The notes: generated from the sequence alone by a model not told the origin. A stretch of 48,525 nucleotides of DNA from Chloroflexota bacterium (GCA_034717495.1 JAYELL010000101.1:90659-139183), one strand, 5' to 3'; counted from the first letter of the stretch, positions 33,046 to 44,194 are shown. Made by a program: numbers and translations.

Positions 33046-36000
33046 TTGAACGAGAAACTGAAACACTTCATAATTGTCGCTTTCCTATGGTTCGTGCTCC
33101 TGTTGGGCGCGGTCGTTACCCTGGGGCGGCCGGTTGCCTGGGCGGGCTCTGCTGTAGGCGAACCGGAGCCGGTGCCAGCCTATTTGCCGATGGCATCAGG
33201 CATGGCTGCAACGGTCGAAAGCAACCCCCCTTCGCCCGGTGTGTATACCTTTCTCGATTACCGAAACGTGGACCCAAACCAGTATCCTTTTGTGATCGGG
33301 GGGCACCAGGTATTCCAATGGAATCTGATCGAAAATTATACCCAGGGCAGCTTTGATTGGTCCGAGGTGGATGAGTGGATCACCGAAGAGGCACAACTTG
33401 GCAAACCGGTGATCATCGGCTTCAATGCTTTCGACGGTAGATGTTGTGGCGGTGACTGGCTACCCTACTGGTTCAGACAGCAACATCCGGTTGGGGATGG
33501 GTTTGTGAGCTGCTGGGATTCCGACTACAACCAGTACATTGATATCCCCAGGTATTGGGGCCAGAGCTACCAGAACGCCTGGCGGGACTTTGTTCAGGCG
33601 GCCGCTGCCCGGTACGACAATGATCAGCGGGTCGTCGCTGTGGAGATCAGCCACGGCATGTACGGCGAGACGATCCCCAGTGATAGTCCCCACGATATTT
33701 GCCTCTACGACAACGGTTTGACCAGCGAGCTTTGGATCGAAACTGTCAATGACATCACCGATGTCTATGCCGATGCATGGCAGAGCAAACCATTGTTTAT
33801 CCAGTACGCGCCCTTTTATCTGGATCGCATTGAGCGACGGGAATTCGCGCAATATGCTGGTAACCTGGGAATCGGGATGAAACACAATAAGCTGCTGGTC
33901 GATCACGACGATCAGGTGATCCACGCACCAGGCAACACCTACATCCATCAGACAGGTCAATACGATCCCATGTTCCTGTATGGGAACGACGTGCCAACGG
34001 CATGGGAGGCATATCGCAATTGGTTCCCAGGCGAGACAGACACCTACTGGGCGTTTCTGAACGGTCTTAACAAAAACCCCAACTATATTCTTGCCAATTT
34101 TTCTCTGATATCGACCGTCACAGCTCTCGAAGAGGAGATGATGCACTTTGCCAATCTGCATATGGGGCGCACGATTCTTGATACGCCCTCTGTCTGGATT
34201 GCCATGCGAGAGTCGGAGGAGGATTGGTATCCCCAGCGGGGCAATTTCGACCACTGGCTTTACCAGGACGACAACGTTCCGGGGGGGCGTACTGTGCCTG
34301 AATGGAATGCCGGCAGCGCGCCCCAGGGGCGGTACACCCGGCGTACCGATCAAGCGACGGGCAATCCCTACATGTCCTTCAACATCGACGACGGGTATAT
34401 ATTGGGTGGCACCAACGTAGTCAGTGTCACCGTGACCTACCGGGATAGCGGCCACGACCGCTGGTGGCTGGAATACGATGCCGTGGATAATCCCTACAAG
34501 CGGGCCTTCGAGGTGCAAAAAAACAACACCAATCAGTGGCTCACCGTTGAAGTAGCACTGTCCGATGCCCACTTCGGAAATCGCCAGGAGGGGGGCTCCA
34601 GCGCACCGGGCCAGGATTTCCGCATCTCAAGCAACAATGACGGCGACGAATTCATTCATTTCGTCCATGTCACCAGGCTCGGTTCCGGGCAAGAAATCGG
34701 TGTTACCCTGCAGCATGATGGGACGAGCTATGCCGGAACCACAGATACCTATCTGAGCGCATGGCAGCCGACTGCCAACTATGGCTCCCAGTCCCTGATG
34801 CAAGTCCGATCTGTAGATCAAATGGCATCCCTGCTCAAGTTCGATTTGAGTGGCCTCGACCTGCCTGATAACGCGGTGGTCACCGAAGCGTATCTGGATC
34901 TGTTCGTAAACAGTCGTTCCAATTCCAACTGGATGGATACCGATGTTTATGCCTTGCGGCGTTCCTGGCAAGAATACCAGGCTACCTGGAACCAGGCCAG
35001 AAACAACGTGCCATGGTCCCAACCGGGAGCAAATGGCGAGGGCAGCGATCATTCTACCGTTTTGCTGCACAGCGAGAGGTTGGACGAGATTGACGTTTGG
35101 GAGAGATTCGACGTCACGGATGCTGTGTTCGAATGGGTGAGCGGTGAGCAGCCGAACCATGGGTTGGTTTTCAAGGATAGCAACAGCAGCGGCAATGTTG
35201 CCTACAAGATCAGTACCAGGGAGGAGCCGGATATCTCAATCAGGCCGCGCCTGGTGTTTACCTACTTCACTGCTGTCATCCCGCCAACACCAACACCGAC
35301 CCCCGTGCTGCCGCCTACTGACACGCCGACACCGACGCCAACGCATACGCCTGGCCCTGAACCAACACCGACCCCGACGCCAACACCGGTAGGACCACCC
35401 CGCGAGGTGATGGCTGGGCGAATGGGCCAGGTGCTAGTCATCGATGGCAATCTCGATGAGTGGGCCTTGAACAGTGGGGTCCTGCTGGATAGGAATACGG
35501 CCGATTTTGTGCATGAACGCTTAAATCCCCTCCCTGCGGACTCCAGTGCCCGGGTCTGGGTAGCCTGGCACCCGGATTGGCTTTATCTGGCGGCCCGGGT
35601 CTGGGATGATGTTCTTGTAGCCGATAGCACCTCGATTTGGCGGGATGATGGTATCGAGTTTGGCATCGACGGCGCCAACGACGAGAATTTCACCGGGCCC
35701 GACGACCATCAGATTACCGCAGCTCTGTATGACAGGGTAACCGATTGGGGTGTTATTCCCCTGGATGAGGCGCAGAGGGCACACCGGATTTTGAGCGACG
35801 GTTTCGTGATTGAGATGGCAGTGCCCCTCAGCGTGCTTCAGCCTCCGGTATGGACTGCAGGACACCAGGCCGGATTCACTATTGGCCTGCATGACGATGA
35901 CGACGGCGGGGATTGGGACAGTTACATGGTATGGGAAGGCCAATATACGGTTCAGTCCCCCGAGGATTTCGGCACGTTGGTCTTGCTGGAGGAGGGTGCT

Positions 36001-36219
36001 CCCCCATGTTATTTCGCGGATGTCCATCCCAATGCAGATCATTCTGCCCCCGCGAGTTGTGATGGCGATGTCGACATCGCCGATGTTCAACGGGTGTCAG
36101 GATGTTGGAATTCGCCGGTCAATGCCGCCTGTCCGGCCACCCTGGATTTCGATGGTTCGACTGTGATCGATCTGGCCGATATTGCCAGCGTGGGTGTTCA
36201 CTGGGGGTGGCAACAATAA
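33046..36219 (+). CDS. Modular secreted hydrolase-like protein with DNRLRE, CBM9-like and dockerin-like domains
   Basis: A 1057-residue protein. I chose TTG 33046 because AGAGGA is well placed and a compact signal peptide follows (HFIIVAFLWFVLLLGAVVTL); ATG 32992 is an alternative. The N-terminal core (about 60-545) is a TIM-barrel-like hydrolase domain with E208 in ISHGMYGE as acid candidate. Next come a DNRLRE-type beta domain (about 560-740; DTYLSAWQPTANYGSQ, SLLKFDLSGL), a Pro/Thr linker (PTPTPTPV type), a CBM9-like domain (about 795-985; VIDGNLDEWAL, WLYLAARVWDD), and a C-terminal dockerin-like pair (DVDIADVQRVSGCW and STVIDLADIASVGVHWGW). The substrate is presumably a polysaccharide. 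It shares its core with the minus-strand protein at 36329-39532. Confidence 0.8.
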   Translation: MNEKLKHFIIVAFLWFVLLLGAVVTLGRPVAWAGSAVGEPEPVPAYLPMASGMAATVESNPPSPGVYTFLDYRNVDPNQYPFVIGGHQVFQWNLIENYTQGSFDWSEVDEWITEEAQLGKPVIIGFNAFDGRCCGGDWLPYWFRQQHPVGDGFVSCWDSDYNQYIDIPRYWGQSYQNAWRDFVQAAAARYDNDQRVVAVEISHGMYGETIPSDSPHDICLYDNGLTSELWIETVNDITDVYADAWQSKPLFIQYAPFYLDRIERREFAQYAGNLGIGMKHNKLLVDHDDQVIHAPGNTYIHQTGQYDPMFLYGNDVPTAWEAYRNWFPGETDTYWAFLNGLNKNPNYILANFSLISTVTALEEEMMHFANLHMGRTILDTPSVWIAMRESEEDWYPQRGNFDHWLYQDDNVPGGRTVPEWNAGSAPQGRYTRRTDQATGNPYMSFNIDDGYILGGTNVVSVTVTYRDSGHDRWWLEYDAVDNPYKRAFEVQKNNTNQWLTVEVALSDAHFGNRQEGGSSAPGQDFRISSNNDGDEFIHFVHVTRLGSGQEIGVTLQHDGTSYAGTTDTYLSAWQPTANYGSQSLMQVRSVDQMASLLKFDLSGLDLPDNAVVTEAYLDLFVNSRSNSNWMDTDVYALRRSWQEYQATWNQARNNVPWSQPGANGEGSDHSTVLLHSERLDEIDVWERFDVTDAVFEWVSGEQPNHGLVFKDSNSSGNVAYKISTREEPDISIRPRLVFTYFTAVIPPTPTPTPVLPPTDTPTPTPTHTPGPEPTPTPTPTPVGPPREVMAGRMGQVLVIDGNLDEWALNSGVLLDRNTADFVHERLNPLPADSSARVWVAWHPDWLYLAARVWDDVLVADSTSIWRDDGIEFGIDGANDENFTGPDDHQITAALYDRVTDWGVIPLDEAQRAHRILSDGFVIEMAVPLSVLQPPVWTAGHQAGFTIGLHDDDDGGDWDSYMVWEGQYTVQSPEDFGTLVLLEEGAPPCYFADVHPNADHSAPASCDGDVDIADVQRVSGCWNSPVNAACPATLDFDGSTVIDLADIASVGVHWGWQQ

Positions 36220-36263
36220 TCGGCGGACAGCTGGCAAGCACCGAACCTTTTTTTCCAAATGGA

Positions 36264-36293
36264 GCGCACCCGGGAAATCAACGCCGGGTGCGC
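36264..36293. terminator. Terminator hairpin between convergent genes
   Basis: GCGCACCCGG (36264-36273) and CCGGGTGCGC (36284-36293) form a perfect 10-bp stem with a 10-base loop. It lies between two genes ending tail to tail (36219 plus, 36329 minus). On the plus strand it is followed by TTCTGTCATTTG, a modest T-rich tract. It probably serves the plus-strand gene and may help the other. Confidence 0.7.
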
Positions 36294-36328
36294 TTCTGTC
36301 ATTTGATCTGAAATCAGTGTGAGCGGGG

Positions 36329-39300
36329 CTATTGAGCGGAGGCAATCAGGATGGCAGGTAACCAGATACCTCCAGGGACCGGCGTGGCAGTCGGTGAAGG
36401 TGCAGGTTGGTCACCTTCCAGGCAGATGCCGTCGTCCAGTACGGTCACGCTTCTGGCCTGCCAGTTCGAAACGTAGACCAGGTTATGCATCACGGCGATT
36501 CCCTGCCCTCCCTCGTCTGGGTTTTGCTCGCCAACTTCCGCTTCTCCCATGTAGGCGTTTTGGTTCCAGGTGTCGAAGCCAAGAAGAAGATCGTTCTGGG
36601 CGTCGACGGCGTAGAGATGGCCCGTATATGGATTGTAGGACAGTACGTATGGCACACCGGGTACAGCGATTTCCCCAATAACCTGGTGATTGGCAGTCGA
36701 AAGAACGATGATTCGTTGTTCGCCACGACTACTGACATACAGGCGCTCATTGACCGGGTCGATTGCGATTCCCCAGAAATCGTTCGGCCCCGGCTGAATA
36801 TCTTCCAGGAGTTCTCCTTCGCTGCTGATTACACTGATGTGCCCATGTATGTGCGACACATAAGCGCGATCGGGGAGAGCCGCGACAAATGCCGGGGTGT
36901 CAGCCACTGAGGTGGTCTCTAACACCGTGTTGGTGATAGCGTCGAGCACGGTGACGGTACTGTCGGCAAAGTTTACGACGTAGACACGGTCGCCGTTCCC
37001 GGCCACACCCCAGGGTAATCCACCGACAGGAATTGCATCGACCAGGGTACCGGCGCCGGTCTGGTTGATCGAAAGACTGGCTGAATTGCGGTTGGCTGTA
37101 TAGACGTGGTTGCCGGCTACGGCAACGCCGTTGACAGCGCCGCCGGCCAGGTCCTCAAAGCCCAACAGGCCGCCATCTGCAGCCCGAAGCAGAGCGAGTC
37201 TCGAATAGGTGAACAGAGCGACATAGGCCGTTTCCGGGTCGACACCGATTCCCTTTGGTTGGTCGCCAAGCATGACCGTGCGAAGGGGAACCGCCATACA
37301 AGCCGTACTTGACGGTTGAGTTGGTGTTGCCGGCACCGTTGGTACCGGGGTGTTGGTAGGAACGGGGGTATCGGTTGCGGTCGCGGTTGGAGTCGGCGAG
37401 TGTGTAGCTGTTGCAGTTGGCGTCTCGCTGGCGGCTGTCGTGGGGCTGTTTGTCGGCGAAGGTGTCGCAGTAGGTGTGTCCGTAGCTGTCGCAGTTGGCG
37501 TGTGGATAGTCGTTGCTGTTGGACTTGCAGTGGACGTATGAGTCGGCGTCGGCGTGTCGGTTGGAGGTGGAGTCGGGGATGGACCACCACAGCTTCCGGC
37601 CGGGATTATGCGGACCTGGTGGAAAACATCGGGCTGATCATCCAGATTTACCAGTTCCAGGTCTGTGCCATCGAGGCCATTGTCAAAGAACGCGTCATCG
37701 ATTTGCAGAGTCGTCGTTCGCCACGTGCCAGTCTCGCCTTTATCCACGATCTGTTCCACAGTGCCGCCACTCAATGTGGGGTATCGCAACCCGAACTGAC
37801 CCCCATTGCTGACAAACTCAATATCAATCGAATACGCGGCACAGCCACCATTGGCTTGGGGGGCCTGGGCTGCCCCTTCCCAGAGATCCTCGATGTCCAG
37901 GGCCAGAGGACTGTTGGCATTGCTGCGAGCTGTCAAACTCTTGTAGGAATCGGGGAGATCGTCACGAACCACCTGGTCAGCGTCGGGATTGACCTGATAA
38001 AGGAACCACTCGAAGTTGGGTAACCAGCGGCAACATGGTATGGCTCCGGGAGGCGATCCCTGGGGCTGACCATTATCACCATCAGGATAGTAGGTGCCGG
38101 CCGTGTCCCTGAAGACGATCCAAACGTCCGGGGTGTCTGCAATGCCCTTTCCAGCGTAGCGCGAGAAGATGCGACGGGCTTCGTCGGCGCCCTCCCCTGG
38201 CTGACCGATATCTGAGCTGGGGAAGTGTAACTGACTCAAGTGTTTGTCGAGCGAATTCACTACCGCCCAATAGAGTTGCCCTGGCGTACCACAGCAACTG
38301 CCAGTTTCAGAGATGCCATGTTCGCCAGTGCCCAGCCGGCTGGGCCAGGTAAGCTTAAAGATGTTGGGCCAGTTTCGATATTCCAGGCCGAGGGGATCTC
38401 TTTGGTGTCCATTTCCCAGATCTGACGTGATTCCGGTACTCTTCGCTCCCATTCCGTAGGTTTCGTAGGCATAGTCGACAACATTGCGGCCATCACAGCC
38501 GCCGCATGGTTCAGCTCGTTCATTGGCGCCCATGATTTGCCCCACAACCATCAGAGTCATCGCCTTGCCCAGGGTGTTCCCCTGAGTCACCGTCGACAGC
38601 TCTTCGCCATAGATGTCGATGAATGGCTTAACCACCTGGTCGCGCCAGACGTGCATGGCACCCCACGCAGTGCTGGGGTCAACAGGGTTGCCTTCAGCAT
38701 CGGTGCAATGCTGGTCATCCAGGTCGCCGTGCCAGACCAGGCCCGCGTAATTGCAGCGGTACATATCCTTGTCCATCCAGAGCAGGGGCGCCCCGGCAGG
38801 ATAACCGTCGTAGTTGCGGGTAGGATCCATTTCGCCATCGTGGCCGATGTCCACCTCAATGCTGTCGATGGAAGCCAGAATACCCGGTTCCATGGATTCG
38901 AATTCACTGCGTAGTGCCTGTAGCAATCCCCGGAACTCATTCTGGACGTAGGGGTTTCGGTAATTCAAGTGATAGGAAATCTGCGCGCCGCTGCCATTCT
39001 GTAACGGCTCATAAATGGAGCCAGGTTCCAGCACCCAGGCGGGCGATCCGTCGCTGTCCTCCGTACACGAGCCGATGCCACTGAGTTCTACGTTGCGATC
39101 AGTTTTCGGCGAGAATCCTATGACCGACCGCAAACCGGCGGTAGCATTGGCTTCCACCCAACGTTTGATCCGACCCATGTCATAGGCGTTGGGCACCACC
39201 ATGATTTCGCACCAGTGAAACCGATTGTGCATACCAACGGCAATGGCAGTGTCAGCACACGCCTGGCGGCAATCGGGACTGCCGCAGCTGTTGCAGTAAA

Positions 39301-39532
39301 ATCCCGCTTCGGTCGCGACACCCGCTTCTCGTGTCCTCGACAGCATAATATTGCCCACCGTCCATTTTTGGATGATGGGTATCGAGTCCCCGTTGAGTTG
39401 GAGAGTATAATTGTTTAGAAGAACACGGCCCAGGAAGACCCCGCCCGCCAGCAGGAAGAGTCCAAGGATAATGGGAAGAAGCTGCCGTGTTTTGCCCTTT
39501 GCATCGTTGTCAGGGTTGTTGGAAGCGCCCAC
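36329..39532 (-). CDS. Membrane-anchored hydrolase-like protein with Pro/Thr linker and YncE-like beta-propeller
   Basis: A 1067-residue protein. Start is GTG 39532, with GAGGAG eight bases upstream; the frame is open further to a TTG at 39610. A membrane anchor (LLPIILGLFLLAGGVFLGRV) is followed by a Cys-rich stretch (YCNSCGSPDCRQAC) and a hydrolase-like core (about 60-630) related to the protein at 33046, with E234 in IGHDGEMDP in the matching place. A Thr/Pro linker of about 90 residues (SPTPTATATDTPVP) leads to a C-terminal YncE/YVTN-type beta-propeller (about 740-1045; VYVVNFADSTVTVLDA, ERLYVSSRGEQRIIVL). The end reads GGIWLPAILIASAQ. Substrate unknown; a role at the cell surface is inferred. 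Confidence 0.8.
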   Translation of the reverse strand: MGASNNPDNDAKGKTRQLLPIILGLFLLAGGVFLGRVLLNNYTLQLNGDSIPIIQKWTVGNIMLSRTREAGVATEAGFYCNSCGSPDCRQACADTAIAVGMHNRFHWCEIMVVPNAYDMGRIKRWVEANATAGLRSVIGFSPKTDRNVELSGIGSCTEDSDGSPAWVLEPGSIYEPLQNGSGAQISYHLNYRNPYVQNEFRGLLQALRSEFESMEPGILASIDSIEVDIGHDGEMDPTRNYDGYPAGAPLLWMDKDMYRCNYAGLVWHGDLDDQHCTDAEGNPVDPSTAWGAMHVWRDQVVKPFIDIYGEELSTVTQGNTLGKAMTLMVVGQIMGANERAEPCGGCDGRNVVDYAYETYGMGAKSTGITSDLGNGHQRDPLGLEYRNWPNIFKLTWPSRLGTGEHGISETGSCCGTPGQLYWAVVNSLDKHLSQLHFPSSDIGQPGEGADEARRIFSRYAGKGIADTPDVWIVFRDTAGTYYPDGDNGQPQGSPPGAIPCCRWLPNFEWFLYQVNPDADQVVRDDLPDSYKSLTARSNANSPLALDIEDLWEGAAQAPQANGGCAAYSIDIEFVSNGGQFGLRYPTLSGGTVEQIVDKGETGTWRTTTLQIDDAFFDNGLDGTDLELVNLDDQPDVFHQVRIIPAGSCGGPSPTPPPTDTPTPTHTSTASPTATTIHTPTATATDTPTATPSPTNSPTTAASETPTATATHSPTPTATATDTPVPTNTPVPTVPATPTQPSSTACMAVPLRTVMLGDQPKGIGVDPETAYVALFTYSRLALLRAADGGLLGFEDLAGGAVNGVAVAGNHVYTANRNSASLSINQTGAGTLVDAIPVGGLPWGVAGNGDRVYVVNFADSTVTVLDAITNTVLETTSVADTPAFVAALPDRAYVSHIHGHISVISSEGELLEDIQPGPNDFWGIAIDPVNERLYVSSRGEQRIIVLSTANHQVIGEIAVPGVPYVLSYNPYTGHLYAVDAQNDLLLGFDTWNQNAYMGEAEVGEQNPDEGGQGIAVMHNLVYVSNWQARSVTVLDDGICLEGDQPAPSPTATPVPGGIWLPAILIASAQ

Positions 39533-39619
39533 GGTGTGGTCTCCTCGTTGGTTGGGTGAATGGCATCGATGAAGGCTCCATCGGAGCCCTGAGGAGAAAC
39601 GAGTTATCAATATCGCACT

Positions 39620-39648
39620 ATGATATCATAATCTGCCATTTCACGCAA
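39620..39648 (-). promoter_or_regulatory. Candidate promoter of the propeller-hydrolase gene
   Basis: Minus strand TTGCGT (39648-39643), a 17-base spacer and TATCAT (39625-39620). Predicted start is near 39613, about 80 bases before the GTG. The -10 lies in a palindrome (TATGATATCATA, 39619-39630) that could be an operator. Confidence 0.5.
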
Positions 39649-39723
39649 CACTACAAAAAACGCTCCCGGTAAATCCAAATAGGAGGGTCTCCAGGATTGG
39701 AGGGTGGCAATGCCAAACAGAAA

Positions 39724-39755
39724 ACGAGCCACCGGGTTTTGCCCCGATGGCTCGT
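39724..39755 (-). terminator. Rho-independent terminator of groES-groEL
   Basis: On the minus strand ACGAGCCATCGGG (39755-39743) pairs with CCCGGTGGCTCGT (39736-39724) apart from one T-G wobble, then TTTTCTGTTT. It lies 28 bases after the groEL stop. Confidence 0.85.
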
Positions 39756-39782
39756 TGTGGTTATCTGCATTCGAGGTGAACT

Positions 39783-41471
<1,689 letters not shown>

Positions 41472-41518
41472 TTAGTGATTGATTATTCAGCTGGTCGTGC
41501 GAGGACCTTCCTCGTTGA

Positions 41519-41806
41519 CTATTCGACGATTGCCAGTACATCGCTTTCCCGAAGGATGAGGTGCTTGGTGCCTTCGATCTTGATCTCGGTACCAGCGTAC
41601 TTGGCGTATAACACGCGGTCGCCAACCTTGACGTCCATGTCGATTCGTGTGCCGTCGTCCTGGCGAGCGCCGGGACCGGCAGCCAACACCTCGCCCTCCT
41701 GGGGCTTTTCCTTGGCAGTCTCGGGCAAAATGATGCCAGAGGCGGTCTTCTCTTCCTGTTCGATCGGTTTGACCAGCAATCGATCACCTAGTGGTTTAAG
41801 GCTCAT
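41519..41806 (-). CDS. groES: Co-chaperonin GroES (Hsp10)
   Basis: A 95-residue co-chaperonin, full length. It opens with [20 protein letters not shown] and [17 protein letters not shown], the mobile loop that contacts GroEL, then [17 protein letters not shown] and [18 protein letters not shown] stands ten bases before the ATG. First gene of the operon, below the CIRCE operator and the promoter at 41917-41945. Confidence 0.98.
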   Translation of the reverse strand: MSLKPLGDRLLVKPIEQEEKTASGIILPETAKEKPQEGEVLAAGPGARQDDGTRIDMDVKVGDRVLYAKYAGTEIKIEGTKHLILRESDVLAIVE

Positions 41807-41884
41807 GGGACTTACTACCCTCCTGAATGGTGGTTTGATTTATTGCGACGTTCCAGCCGCACGTTTATCCAGACAAAAAAACGG

Positions 41885-41911
41885 TTAGCACTCTTGTAAA
41901 GAGAGTGCTAA
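41885..41911. promoter_or_regulatory. CIRCE operator (HrcA binding site)
   Basis: TTAGCACTC (41885-41893), nine bases, GAGTGCTAA (41903-41911): the canonical perfect CIRCE inverted repeat. It lies just downstream of the -10 of the groES promoter, over the expected transcription start, so HrcA bound here would block transcription until heat stress. No hrcA gene is in the window. Confidence 0.97.
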
Positions 41912-41916
41912 CTGCA

Positions 41917-41945
41917 ATAATACACGATATTATGGGATTGGTCAA
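41917..41945 (-). promoter_or_regulatory. groES-groEL promoter
   Basis: Minus strand TTGACC (41945-41940), a 17-base spacer and TATTAT (41922-41917). Predicted start is near 41910, inside CIRCE, which supports repression by HrcA. The remaining bases up to 42005 show nothing else. Confidence 0.85.
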
Positions 41946-42005
41946 ATTTTACTTCAAAGGATTCATGCCGTCAAATTTTCGAAGGTGCGGGATGGCGAAT
42001 ACCGT

Positions 42006-43178
42006 TTAAGGAAACGATACACCACAACGGTTTAGCCCTTCCCGAGCGGGCGCAGAATCTGGATCGATCTCCAGCGCCTTCTCCAACCACGGAACACCCT
42101 TTTCGCAGTCCGTTTCTTCCAGGTTAAGGTAGGAAAGGCCAACCACGTAGTAGTTGATGGCCGATTCGTTGCCCAGATCGATCGCTTTCTGCATCTGCTC
42201 TATGGCTTCCTCATAGGCGCGCCGCAGGTACAGATTGACGGCAAGCTGTTGGTAGGCTTCCGGCATGTCGGGCTTGAGCTCCACTGCCTTGCGCAGCTCC
42301 CGGATTCCCAACTCCTGATCTCCGGCCTGGAAAAGAGTCTTGCCAAGGTTGAAACGCAAGGTTGCGTCATCAGGGTTGATTTCGAGGCCTTTGCGGAACA
42401 TCTCGACCGAAGAGGCAAAGTTTTCATCGGCTTGTTTGGTTCCCCATTGCTTGGTGGCCAGGGCGCGGTAGTTGCTTCCCAGGGTTAAATAGAGAAAGGT
42501 CAGGTTGGGTTCCAGTTCCAGGGCCTTCTGATAGTGAGGAATAGCCTCGCTATACTTGCCCTGGACCTCATGGGTGTAGCCCAATACCCGGTGCGCATCC
42601 ATGCTGCGCCCATCCAATTCAACGGCGGTCTCCGCTTCATCTACCGCCTGGTACCAGCTGCCCAAATCGGCCATCACTTCGGCCAAAGCACCGTGGGCCT
42701 GGGAAAGTTGAGGATCGAGCGCCACTGCCAGCTGGGCATAACTGTAGGCATCATCGTAATTACTGGTCCAATCGAGGGCCAGAGCCAGGGTTGCCAGGTT
42801 GCGCGCATCATCCTCGTTGATTGCTTCTGCCTCCCGAGCAAATATCAGGGATTCATCGAATTCGCTGTCGAAGATCAACAGGCGAGCCAGCTCCCGCCGC
42901 ACCTCGTCGTTGTCGGGCTCCCGGTCTGCCACCACCCGAAAGGCTTGAATTGCCTCCCGGATATTCCCCTGCTCGTATTGCGATTGGGCCTCAGAAAGAA
43001 ACGAAAGGGTCGTCCGGGTTGGCGTTGCCGTGGGTGTTGGGGTCTCAAAGGGGTTGCGGACAAGCTCAAATCGTTCGTTCGCGAAATAGCCCACCGCGCC
43101 GAGAGTGAGGATTATGAGTATGATCACTGGAAGAGGCGAACCCCGACGCCTTCTTCGCGGGCTGGGGTCGATATACAC
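42006..43178 (-). CDS. Membrane-anchored TPR protein
   Basis: A 390-residue protein. A basic stretch (PSPRRRRRGS) and one membrane helix (LPVIILIILTLGAVGYFA) put the repeats outside the membrane. Residues about 55-390 are tandem tetratricopeptide repeats, roughly eight (for example DARNLATLALALDWTSNYDD, HRVLGYTHEVQGKYSEAIPH, AYQQLAVNLYLRRAYEEAIE). TPR solenoids hold protein complexes; the partner is unknown. The start is a GTG; a TAAGGT lies six bases upstream, matching the possible leaderless layout of the kinase at 1387. Confidence 0.85.
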   Translation of the reverse strand: MYIDPSPRRRRRGSPLPVIILIILTLGAVGYFANERFELVRNPFETPTPTATPTRTTLSFLSEAQSQYEQGNIREAIQAFRVVADREPDNDEVRRELARLLIFDSEFDESLIFAREAEAINEDDARNLATLALALDWTSNYDDAYSYAQLAVALDPQLSQAHGALAEVMADLGSWYQAVDEAETAVELDGRSMDAHRVLGYTHEVQGKYSEAIPHYQKALELEPNLTFLYLTLGSNYRALATKQWGTKQADENFASSVEMFRKGLEINPDDATLRFNLGKTLFQAGDQELGIRELRKAVELKPDMPEAYQQLAVNLYLRRAYEEAIEQMQKAIDLGNESAINYYVVGLSYLNLEETDCEKGVPWLEKALEIDPDSAPAREGLNRCGVSFP

Positions 43179-43336
43179 GCTAGTACCTTAACACTTGATT
43201 CCTTGCCCGGAGAGCAAAAAGGTCTGCAACAAATGGCCCTATTTCTGACTGCGGATTTCGTGGCAAAGCTTGGTAAAGGCTTGTTCAGGTTGGGAAATCA
43301 CGATGTACGATCAGGCGAAATCCTGACGGGCTTCTG

Positions 43337-44194
43337 TCAGGCGTCCAGGCGTCTGTGAGCTTCCTTCAAGCTGGTGAGGCATTTGGCTGGCACGTAGATA
43401 CTGCCCAAAGGCGCGCCGGCCACTCCTGCACCGTGGAAGTCTGAACCCCCTGTGGCGATCAGGTCATACTGCCTTGCCAACCTGAGCAGCTTGCCTATCA
43501 AATTGGTCGAATAGCGAGGATAGTAGACCTCAAGACCTGCCAGGCCTGCCCCTACCAGTTCGGGTAGCGATTGTTCGACCGGGGCAGGTTCTATTACCTG
43601 GCCACCTCTGGTGACGATGTAAGGATGGGCAAAGACCGGAACGCCGCCGGCCTGGCGAATCAGGCGACATGCGTTGACCGGGGTCAACCTGGCCCGCTCC
43701 ACATAGGCTGGCCCCTGGCGGCCGATCAGCTTCTCAAAGGCCTCGGCCTTGCTATCGACATGACCGGCTTCGACGAGGGCTTGAGCCACATGGGGCCGGC
43801 CGATGGCGCCGTCGCCAGCCAGTTCTTGAATCCGTTCAAAGGAAACCGGATGGCCCAATTCGGTCAAGCGTTGGGCCATGCCCTCCGCGCGTCCGACACG
43901 TCCTTCCCGCAGGCGCGAGAGCTCTGCCTGAAAGGCGGGATCGCGGTAGTTCACAAAGTAACCGAGCATATGTTGTTCGCCATCCGGCACATCACAGCTC
44001 AGTTCAACCCCAGGCAGAATCTCAACCCCGTAGGTTTCGCCGGCCTCGAGCGCCCGCGCCAGTCCCTCGGTGGAGTCGTGATCGGTGACGGCGATAGTGC
44101 GCAGACCAATCTCCTGGGCCAAACGCACCAATGTTTCCGGACTGTGGATGCCATCCGATGCGGTGGTGTGACAGTGTAGATCAATGAAATTCAC
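43337..44194 (-). CDS. PHP-domain phosphoesterase (RNase AM / TrpH-like)
   Basis: A 285-residue PHP-superfamily metal-dependent phosphoesterase. Metal-binding and family motifs: IDLHCHTTASDG, AVTDHDSTEG, GVELSCD, HMLGYF, RPHVAQALVEAG, FAHPYI and GGSDFHG. Best-known relatives remove terminal phosphates from nucleoside bisphosphates and degrade short RNA (YciV/RnaAM); the exact activity here is not proven. Start is a GTG overlapping the stop of the upstream peptidase gene (GTGA), so the two are translationally coupled. The 158 bases upstream of the TPR gene (43179-43336) hold no gene. Confidence 0.88.
   Translation of the reverse strand: MNFIDLHCHTTASDGIHSPETLVRLAQEIGLRTIAVTDHDSTEGLARALEAGETYGVEILPGVELSCDVPDGEQHMLGYFVNYRDPAFQAELSRLREGRVGRAEGMAQRLTELGHPVSFERIQELAGDGAIGRPHVAQALVEAGHVDSKAEAFEKLIGRQGPAYVERARLTPVNACRLIRQAGGVPVFAHPYIVTRGGQVIEPAPVEQSLPELVGAGLAGLEVYYPRYSTNLIGKLLRLARQYDLIATGGSDFHGAGVAGAPLGSIYVPAKCLTSLKEAHRRLDA

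Noticed and set aside
33460-34572. 370-codon open frame antisense to the hydrolase at 33046
   Set aside because: A shadow of the coding strand; no domain or signal and no independent ribosome-binding site.
35284-35398. Repeated ACACCGACGCCAAC-type DNA considered as a repeat array or CRISPR
   Set aside because: It is in-frame Pro/Thr linker coding sequence; no spacer and repeat regularity. The same holds for 15400-15660, 27890-28200 and 37320-37580.
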